NCBI GenBank assembly: GCA_003136795.1
Contig: PLDP01000190.1
Span: forward strand, 1 to 8,025
DNA length: 8,025 nt
Direction of reading: 5' to 3'
Origin: Actinomycetota bacterium
GTDB taxonomy: Bacteria; Actinomycetota; Thermoleophilia; Gaiellales; Gaiellaceae
In this document: in pieces, positions 1-5,063 of the stretch
How the letters are laid out: each line of letters opens with the position of its first letter
Position numbering within the stretch: position 1 is the stretch's first letter
The notes under the pieces: model-generated
What the model saw: only the letters and a program-made list of their open reading frames with translations
The model's database searches: none
What the model was told of the DNA's origin: nothing
Translations under genes and position numbers: made by a program

Positions 1-428
1 CCGAGGTAGCCGGTCGCGACGTTGCCGTAGGCGTCCTTGGCCGTGACGGTTGTAGAGAAGGCGACGCCGGCGGTCTGCGGGCTACCGGCAGTCGTCGTCA
101 CGGTCAGCGTCGAGGCGGCGGCAGGAGTCACCGGGACCGTCTTCGTGCCGGTGATGGTGCCGGTGACCGTGTCGGTCGCAACGACGGTCTGCGAGGCGAC
201 GGTCTTCAGCGCCACACCGTTTGTGAACGTGTGAACGCCGCTGTCGCCGGCGACGAAGGTGTAGTTCGCGGGCAGCGTCGGTGCGCCTGGATCGCTGGAG
301 GTGAAGTGAACGGTGCCGAGGTACCCGGTTGCAGTGTTGTTGTTCGCATCGAGTGCGGTGACGGTGGTCGAGAAGAGCGCGCCGGCCGTCGTCGAAGCAG
401 GCCCGGAAACGGTGAGGTGGGTGGCGGG
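1..428 (-). repeat. Tandem ~105-residue repeats at the window edge (gene C)
   Basis: Residues 1419-1520 are one full repeat (LTVSGPASTTAGALFSTTVT, ALDANNNTATGYLGTVHFTS, YTFVAGDSGVHTF). Residues 1521-1560 start a second copy (TAGVAFSTTVTAKDAYGN, VATGYLG) that is cut by the window. At the DNA level, plus-strand positions 1 onward resemble 316 onward, both starting CCGAGGTA, with a period of 315 bp, or 105 codons. Further copies probably follow outside the window. Confidence 0.8.
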
Positions 429-3400
429 CCCCGGCGTGAACGTCACCGTCCCCGTCTGGGTGACGACGACTCCATCGGTCGTGTCCGTCGCCGTATAGAC
501 GCCTGCCTCCGCAACCAGATCCTTGACCGTGAACGTCGCCTGGCCCGAAGCGTTCGTGACGCCGGAGACGGTGGTGATCGTCGAGGAGCCGCCACCCTTG
601 GCAAGGGTCACCGTCTTGCCCGCTACCGGGTTGCCGAACGCATCCTTCAAGGTGACCGTGACCGTCGAGGTCGTCGCGCCGTCGGCGATGACACTTGTCG
701 GAAGAGGAACGACGGTGGACTGCGCCGCGGTCACGGGCCCGGCGACGAATGAGACACCCGCAGTGCTCGTGATGTTCGCTCCGTCGAGCTTGGCCGACAC
801 GGTGACCGGGCCGGCCGTGGTCGACGAGGTGAGCGTCGCCGAGTACGTGCCGTTTCCGTTGTTTGTCACCGCTCCGAGTGAGCCGCCCGTGGTGCTCAGG
901 GTCACGGTGCCGCCGCTCGCCGCGAGGTTCGTGCCCGCCGAGCTCTTCAGCTGCACGGTGATCGCGCTCGTCGTGACCCCGTTCGCGATGATCGGGCTCG
1001 ACGCTGCAACCACTGTGGACTGCGCGAGCGCGCCCGTCGCGGTCAGGCTCGTCGCCTGCGCGCCGAGGTTCGCAAGGAGGTTGCCCGCCTGGTCCTTCAC
1101 CTTCTGCGGGGCGGTCAGTGCGGCCGAGCTGTAGGCAACGGTGACGGTGTCGTTGCCGTAGACGCGGTTCTGCAGCGTCAGCGCGACATGTGTCGTGTCC
1201 GGCGTCGAGACCGTCGTGACCGGGTCTGCCACGCCGTTCACGAGGACCGTGAACGCCGAGCCCGGCGTCGTCGAGGTGACGTCGAGGCCGCTGCCCGTTT
1301 CGGCGAGCGTCCAGGTCAGCTGCGTTCCGAGGATGTTCGATGCGCCGGAGGTGAACGCCGGAGCGGTCGTGTCGACGAGGATCGGGTTCGTCGTGGTGAC
1401 GGTGGCGACGTTGCCCACGTTGTCTGTGCCGGTCAGCGTGTAGACGTAGCACTGGCCGGCGGACGGGACGGTGTCGGGGCTCGTGACGACGGTCGCGCCG
1501 GTGAAGGTGCCGACAGCGGGGCAGACGCCGGGGCTCAGCGGCGCCTGTGGGTTGGAGCGGGTGATCACGTTGGTCGCGATTCCCGAGTTGGCGTCGCTGA
1601 ACGGCGTCGTCGTGATCGTGATGTTGTTGAGCGTCCCGGAGAAGGCCGGCACCGAGATGGCGCCGGCGGTCGGGATGATCGAGTCCTTGACGAAGGTGAG
1701 CGTCTCGGCAGTGGAGTTGCCGAAGATGTCGTACACGTTGACCGTCTTCACGGGCGGTGCCGTCGTATTCGTGTTGCCCCAGGTGTAGGTGTTGGAGTTG
1801 TACGTCGAGGTCGTGTCGCGCAGGCCCGTCCCGGCGAAGCCGGTCACCCCGGAGATGTCCGGGAACTCGACTGCAGCGATCCCCGACCCGTCGGCGGCGG
1901 CGTCCGTCATCGTGAACGTCCCGGTAGCCGCCGGGTTGTAGAAGTACGTCCAGGCGTGGGCGCCCGTGCTGAGCTCGTACTGGCCGCCCGGGTTCGTCCC
2001 CTCGGTGAACGAGAGCGCACTGGTCGGCGGCGTCGTTTCGCCGGAGAACGCGGCCGCGACGATCACGCTGCGGTTCTCGCCTGTGTGTGTCCACGACATC
2101 GTCGTCGAGCCAGGGGAGGCGATCGTCTTCGAGCTCATCGCCGAGGACTCGGTCGCATTCGCGTCTGTGCTCCAGATGAGGGTCTGAGGGGCTACTGGTG
2201 CAAGATCGCCGAGGGTGTCCCCGCTCGAAAACGCGTCGACGACCAGCGAATTCGGCGTGGTCGTCGTGAGGGTTGCGGTGGTGAGGCCCGTCTCGGCCAG
2301 GTTCGTGATACTCGCGTCCGGAGCGGCCTGCTTTACGTTGTAGATGACGACGCCGCCACCCGAGAGCGCCGTGGTGGTGCTCGGCGTCAGCGTCGCAATG
2401 ACGTTGGCCGTTCCGGTCGGCGGGTTGAGCATGTACCAGAGGCTGACGCAGTCACGGTTGCCGCCGCCGTTCCCCAGCGTCGTCGTTGTGTCTCCAATCT
2501 TGGTCATCGCGACGCCGCCGTAGGTGACGCCCGTCGTCGAGCAGGAGGCGGACCACTCTTCGGAAGCGGCGACGAGCAGAATGCGGTTCGACTGTGCACC
2601 GACCGTCTGCGACCACGTGAGGGTCGTCCCGCTCGCCACGGCGGCCGTGACCTTCGTCGTCGCGTCAACCGACGGGAATGCGGTGCCGCCGCCGGCGTTG
2701 TTGATCGTGACCGTGATCGGCGAGGAGTCGGTCGTGTTGCCGACGTTGTCCGTGGCCCTGGCGACGATCGTGTACGTGCCGTTCGTCGGCTGGCCATTCC
2801 ACGGCAGCGAATACGGGGCGGTCGTGTCGATGCCGATCGCCGTGCCTGATGCGAACGTGCACGTCCAGCCGGCGCAGTAGCGGAACTCGACCTGTCCGAC
2901 TCCGGAGTCGGCGTCCGTCGGGCTGGCCGAGACCGTCTGCCCGTTCGCGATCGTCGCGCCGTCGCTCGGCGCCGTCAGTCCGAACGCCGGCGGGACGGTC
3001 GAGTCGTTCACGAACGTGAGCGTTGTCGGTCCCGTGTTCGTGGCGTTGTCGGTGGCGAGCACGGCGTCAGTGGGAGCGCTCGAGGTGCCGGCGCCCCAGG
3101 CGAAGTTGTTCGTCGTGACATACGGGCCGCCGGCGGGCGTTGAGATCGTCTGAGTCGTGTGCGTCCAGCCGGTCGTCGTGCCACCCAGAGCGGGGAACGC
3201 GGCGGAGGCTGGGCCGGAGCCGGTATCGGTCACGGCGTCCTGGAGCTGGAGGGTGCCGGCCGCCACGCCCCGGTAGTAGACGTTCGTGCCGGTGGCGAAG
3301 GCGCTGCCCGCCGGGGCCGCGGAGGCGACCGTGATTGCGTTCGTTGGCGCGGTGGCGTCTACGGCGAGCGTCACGAGCTGGCCAATGTTGACCGCCGCCG

Positions 3401-4682
3401 CGGCCGCGGTGGCGTTTCTTGGTCCCTGCGCTGCAGTTGTGGTCGTCACTGCCGTGTCGAACTCCGACGTGGTCCGTGTCCCCGCCCCACCGCCCGTCGA
3501 TGCCGTATCCCACCGCTCCGTGAGGGTTGGCGCGGCGCCCGGCGGTGTGACCGTCGTGCCGGTCGCGGTTCCGTACGCGCCGACGAGGAAGTTCCCGATT
3601 GCGGCGTTGGCGACCGCCGTGGTCGTGATCGTCGCGCTCGACGTGTTGGCCAGTACGGTGCTCGCGTTGATCGGAGCCGCGTTGTTGATCCCGTAGAAGG
3701 CCGCGATGCCACCCGACGCCTTCTGGGTGCTCGTCGTCCCGCAGCCCGCGACCGTCCCGAACGTGAACGTGAAGTTCGTCGCAACCACGTCAGCGGCAGA
3801 CGCCGCCTTCCAGAAGAGCTCCTGGTGGATCTCGTTTCCTGCGGTGTTGGTGGCACTGAAGGTCGTCCACCCAGCCGGCGCACAGACGAACGTGGCGACG
3901 CCGCCGCGAACCGTGATCTGCGCGAGCATCAAGTCGTTCTGGACGAGCCCCACCGGCTTGAGGATCGGGAGCGTGGTGGCGCCGCCGGCGTTGTTCGCGC
4001 TGCCGACCTGGCGGAACCCTTCGACCCCTGGGTCGATCACATACGGGACCGGCAGCTTGGAGTCGTCCAGGTTGAGCGTCAGCTGCCACGAACCGTTCTT
4101 GTGCTCGAGCCCCCACGCTGCGCCGTGGGGCGTGACGTTCTTGCCGTGTGTGTCGAAGATCGCGAGCGGCAGGATGCGGAAGCCGGCCACGACATGTGCC
4201 GGCGAGATGAGCACGCTGCCGTCGGGGCGGAGGATCGGCTGCAGTGAACCGACGCTGAGGTTCCACTTGAGGGTTTGCATACCGGCGTGCTTGCCGACGG
4301 TGACGTACTGCTCGCCGTCCGCGTGCTTGCCGCCGAGGACGATCGCCTCGTTGCCGTACGACGTGGAGCGTGTCGTGCCATTCGCATACCGCACCCACTT
4401 CGTCGAGGCATCGCCGGCCTGCGTCACGCGCACAGTGCCGGTCGAGTTCGTGACCTGGTAGCCCGAGGAGACGACCTTCGTCGTCGTACCGGGAGCCGTG
4501 GTGCGCGTGAGGTGGGCGGAGGGCACGCGAGCGCCCAGCTCCGTCTTCACGAATTGCGGTACTGCTGTCGGCTTCGTCGTGTGGCTCCGATCGAGCGTGC
4601 TCGAGAGGATGAACCCGGCGACTCCGATCGCAGTGACGGCGAGGACGAGAGCAACAACAACGCGACGCTGCAGGATGCTCAT
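1..4682 (-). CDS. Giant modular Ig-like/beta-sandwich surface protein, N-terminal part (3' end outside window)
   Basis: I translated this frame by hand from the ATG at 4682 and found no stop through position 1, giving 1560 codons. Residues 1-28 are a signal or anchor (MSILQRR, then a hydrophobic run at 8-25, VVVALVLAVTAIGVAGFI; no clear AxA site). Residues 29-220 form an N-terminal module ending LPVPYVIDPG. Then come: 221-441 sandwich (ND-LMLAQITVRGG, APAGW, GGIAAFYGI); 442-561 Ig-like; 562-661 Ig-like (Cys 603/608); 662-881 sandwich (SGTTLTW, SNRILLVAAS, YGGVAMTKIG, LWYMLNPPTGTA); 882-1001 Ig-like; 1002-1104 Ig-like (Cys 1054/1078); 1105-1219 SwmB-like (FTVLVNGV, VKDQAGN); 1220-1318 and 1319-1418 invasin/intimin-type Ig; 1419-1520 and 1521 onward tandem repeats. 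The ATG is preferred because upstream in-frame codons encode an Arg/Pro-rich, unprotein-like stretch and the signal segment starts here. No enzymatic motif is visible. A surface stalk or adhesin is the best inference. Confidence 0.93.
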   Translation of the reverse strand, partial: MSILQRRVVVALVLAVTAIGVAGFILSSTLDRSHTTKPTAVPQFVKTELGARVPSAHLTRTTAPGTTTKVVSSGYQVTNSTGTVRVTQAGDASTKWVRYANGTTRSTSYGNEAIVLGGKHADGEQYVTVGKHAGMQTLKWNLSVGSLQPILRPDGSVLISPAHVVAGFRILPLAIFDTHGKNVTPHGAAWGLEHKNGSWQLTLNLDDSKLPVPYVIDPGVEGFRQVGSANNAGGATTLPILKPVGLVQNDLMLAQITVRGGVATFVCAPAGWTTFSATNTAGNEIHQELFWKAASAADVVATNFTFTFGTVAGCGTTSTQKASGGIAAFYGINNAAPINASTVLANTSSATITTTAVANAAIGNFLVGAYGTATGTTVTPPGAAPTLTERWDTASTGGGAGTRTTSEFDTAVTTTTAAQGPRNATAAAAAVNIGQLVTLAVDATAPTNAITVASAAPAGSAFATGTNVYYRGVAAGTLQLQDAVTDTGSGPASAAFPALGGTTTGWTHTTQTISTPAGGPYVTTNNFAWGAGTSSAPTDAVLATDNATNTGPTTLTFVNDSTVPPAFGLTAPSDGATIANGQTVSASPTDADSGVGQVEFRYCAGWTCTFASGTAIGIDTTAPYSLPWNGQPTNGTYTIVARATDNVGNTTDSSPITVTINNAGGGTAFPSVDATTKVTAAVASGTTLTWSQTVGAQSNRILLVAASEEWSASCSTTGVTYGGVAMTKIGDTTTTLGNGGGNRDCVSLWYMLNPPTGTANVIATLTPSTTTALSGGGVVIYNVKQAAPDASITNLAETGLTTATLTTTTPNSLVVDAFSSGDTLGDLAPVAPQTLIWSTDANATESSAMSSKTIASPGSTTMSWTHTGENRSVIVAAAFSGETTPPTSALSFTEGTNPGGQYELSTGAHAWTYFYNPAATGTFTMTDAAADGSGIAAVEFPDISGVTGFAGTGLRDTTSTYNSNTYTWGNTNTTAPPVKTVNVYDIFGNSTAETLTFVKDSIIPTAGAISVPAFSGTLNNITITTTPFSDANSGIATNVITRSNPQAPLSPGVCPAVGTFTGATVVTSPDTVPSAGQCYVYTLTGTDNVGNVATVTTTNPILVDTTAPAFTSGASNILGTQLTWTLAETGSGLDVTSTTPGSAFTVLVNGVADPVTTVSTPDTTHVALTLQNRVYGNDTVTVAYSSAALTAPQKVKDQAGNLLANLGAQATSLTATGALAQSTVVAASSPIIANGVTTSAITVQLKSSAGTNLAASGGTVTLSTTGGSLGAVTNNGNGTYSATLTSSTTAGPVTVSAKLDGANITSTAGVSFVAGPVTAAQSTVVPLPTSVIADGATTSTVTVTLKDAFGNPVAGKTVTLAKGGGSSTITTVSGVTNASGQATFTVKDLVAEAGVYTATDTTDGVVVTQTGTVTFTPGPATHLTVSGPASTTAGALFSTTVTALDANNNTATGYLGTVHFTSSDPGAPTLPANYTFVAGDSGVHTFTNGVALKTVASQTVVATDTVTGTITGTKTVPVTPAAASTLTVTTTAGSPQTAGVAFSTTVTAKDAYGNVATGYL
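429..1025 (-). repeat. Two tandem invasin/intimin-type Ig domains in gene C
   Basis: Both copies (residues 1220-1318 and 1319-1418) begin AQSTVV, then P-[ST]-x-[IV]-A-[ND]-G-x-T-T-S and a TV.LK strand. Copy 2 has the classic Big_1 core: DAFGNPVAGKTVTLA, then TNASGQATFTVKD. Copy 1 has the equivalent TVTLSTTGGSLG and NGNGTYSATLTS. In invasins and intimins such domains form rigid extracellular rods that present a tip domain; that role is inferred here. Confidence 0.75.
1026..1370 (-). other. SwmB-like domain in gene C
   Basis: Residues 1105-1219 read TAPAFTSGASNILGTQ, LTWTLAETGSGLDV, SAFTVLVNGVADPV, VALTLQNRVYGNDTVTVAY, then KVKDQAGNLLANLGAQ. The strand order, FTVxVNGV and the closing DxAGN are typical of SwmB/Big_5-type domains that link repeats in bacterial surface proteins. 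The family assignment is from motif recollection, not a profile search. Confidence 0.65.
1680..2699 (-). repeat. Gene C duplicated unit, copy 2 (large sandwich + Ig-like)
   Basis: Residues 662-881 are the second large sandwich, with the conserved-looking run SGTTLTWSQTVG, SNRILLVAAS, YGGVAMTKIG, LWYMLNPPTGTA, then WTHTGENRSVIVAAAFSG. Residues 882-1001 are the matching Ig-like domain with DAAADGSGIA, FPDISGVTG, YTWG and LTFVKDS. It is separated from copy 1 by one unrelated 100-residue Ig-like domain (2999-2700). Confidence 0.65.
3000..4022 (-). repeat. Gene C duplicated unit, copy 1 (large sandwich + Ig-like)
   Basis: Residues 221-441 form a roughly 220-residue sandwich module with Cys 267 and 314. 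It is followed by a 120-residue Ig-like domain (442-561) with DAVTDTGSG, AFPALGG, TGWTHTTQT, FAWG and LTFVNDS. Both parts align with 662-1001 (copy 2) by motif order: GGIAAFYGINNAAP matches GGGVVIYNVKQAAP, and LTFVNDS matches LTFVKDS. Identity is low overall, so the duplication is old. Confidence 0.65.
4022..4682 (-). other. Gene C export/anchor segment and LPVPYVIDP module
   Basis: This covers residues 1-220. The positively charged start (QRR) and 18-residue hydrophobic run at 8-25 are a signal peptide or uncleaved membrane anchor. The following region lacks Cys and reads as short beta strands (TVRVTQAG, TKWVRYANGT, EQYVTVGKH, SVLISPAHVV, FRILPLAIF, WQLTLNLDD) up to LPVPYVIDPG at 210-219. 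From memory, this LPYVIDP-type ending marks the junction before the repeat region in other giant actinobacterial surface proteins. Its function is unknown. Confidence 0.7.
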
Positions 4683-4924
4683 CTCGGCACCGCGCTGTAG
4701 GTGGTGAGGTGTCCGTGGCCGAAGAGGCCTCGTGACGTGGTTGTCAGCACAGCACCGAGGAGGAGTGAGGAGGTGGCGCCGACGAATGAGAGGAGTGCGA
4801 GCCGGACGTGCGTCGACGAACCGGCGTGGCCGGTCTTGGATTGCCGCAGGAAGCCAAGGTCCGTCATCTGTTGTCGACTCGCGCGTGCGTGTGTGCACGC
4901 CTCCTCGAGGCTGCGTATCGGCAC
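4679..4924 (-). CDS. Small single-pass membrane protein candidate, ATGA-coupled to gene C
   Basis: This ORF has 81 codons from a GTG start. An in-frame ATG at 4867 would give 62 residues; an ATT at 4951, five nt after a perfect AGGAGG, would give 90. The protein has a basic, mostly polar N-terminal half (IRSLEEACTHARASRQQM and FLRQSKTGH). One hydrophobic segment follows at residues 41-61 (RLALLSFVGATSSLLLGAVL), then a short polar tail ending in SAVPR. Its TGA (4681-4679) overlaps the gene C ATG (4682-4680) as ATGA, a classic translational-coupling layout. I do not recognise the family. It could be an accessory membrane peptide for export or anchoring of gene C, or a leader ORF whose translation matters more than its product. 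Gene C has no evident strong ribosome binding site, which fits coupling. Chance openness in G+C-rich DNA remains possible. Confidence 0.5.
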   Translation of the reverse strand: MPIRSLEEACTHARASRQQMTDLGFLRQSKTGHAGSSTHVRLALLSFVGATSSLLLGAVLTTTSRGLFGHGHLTTYSAVPR

Positions 4925-4954
4925 GAATCCGGCGGTGGAACAGCCCTGAATGAA

Positions 4955-4983
4955 GGCCTCCTACCGGTCTCACACCTAAGGCC
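4955..4983 (-). promoter_or_regulatory. Leader hairpin overlapping a perfect AGGAGG
   Basis: In the minus-strand RNA, GGCCU (4983-4979) can pair with AGGCC (4959-4955), with an inner GGU/ACC pairing (4976-4974 with 4968-4966). The 3' arm overlaps the Shine-Dalgarno-like AGGAGG at 4962-4957, so folding could partly mask it. AGGAGG sits 5 nt before an ATT (4951-4949) that is in frame with the small ORF; no ATG or GTG lies at usual spacing. A stop (TAG, overlapping the start of the AGGAGG) closes that frame just upstream. The pairing is seen by eye; a regulatory role is inference. Confidence 0.4.
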
Positions 4984-5023
4984 ACTCGTTCGAGGGATGA
5001 TCTCGGCCGTTTACAACCGTGAA

Positions 5024-5041
5024 AGCCGCCTTGCGGCGGCT
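5024..5041 (-). terminator. Candidate intrinsic terminator after gene A
   Basis: On the minus strand AGCCGCC-GCAA-GGCGGCT forms a perfect 7-bp G+C-rich stem closed by a GNRA-type tetraloop. It begins 22 nt after the gene A TAG. Only a short U run (UUU, partly within the stem) follows, so termination may be weak, and the hairpin might instead protect the 3' end or allow read-through to the downstream genes. Confidence 0.5.
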
Positions 5042-5063
5042 CCAGGCCCCGTTCCGGAAGTGG

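Larger units (their letters stand above)
4925..5063 (-). other. Intergenic/leader region between gene A and the small ORF
   Basis: About 140 bp separate the gene A stop from the conservative start of the small ORF. The region contains the GCAA-loop hairpin and the AGGAGG-overlapping hairpin annotated separately, plus a small CTCG-AA-CGAG inverted repeat near 4985-4994. I see no convincing -35/-10 promoter, although GC-rich bacterial promoters are hard to spot by eye. It is therefore unclear whether the downstream genes have their own promoter or are read from gene A. Confidence 0.5.

Noticed and set aside
82..2094. 670-codon open frame on the minus strand
   Set aside because: It is an out-of-frame shadow of gene C. 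The translation is dominated by Arg, His, Asp and Gly with no domain logic, whereas the other frame gives continuous recognisable Ig-like modules with no stop.
1188..2849. 553-codon open frame on the plus strand
   Set aside because: It is an Arg/Gly/Val-rich antisense frame over gene C, with no motif or signal and composition typical of G+C-rich antisense reading.
3159..4247. 362-codon open frame on the plus strand
   Set aside because: It is Arg-rich antisense to the gene C N-terminal modules, with no family resemblance.
4925..5063. Cyclic di-GMP (GEMM-type) or ydaO-type riboswitch upstream of the surface protein
   Set aside because: Such switches often precede large surface proteins, but the conserved core sequences and tetraloop/receptor elements are not present; only simple hairpins are seen.
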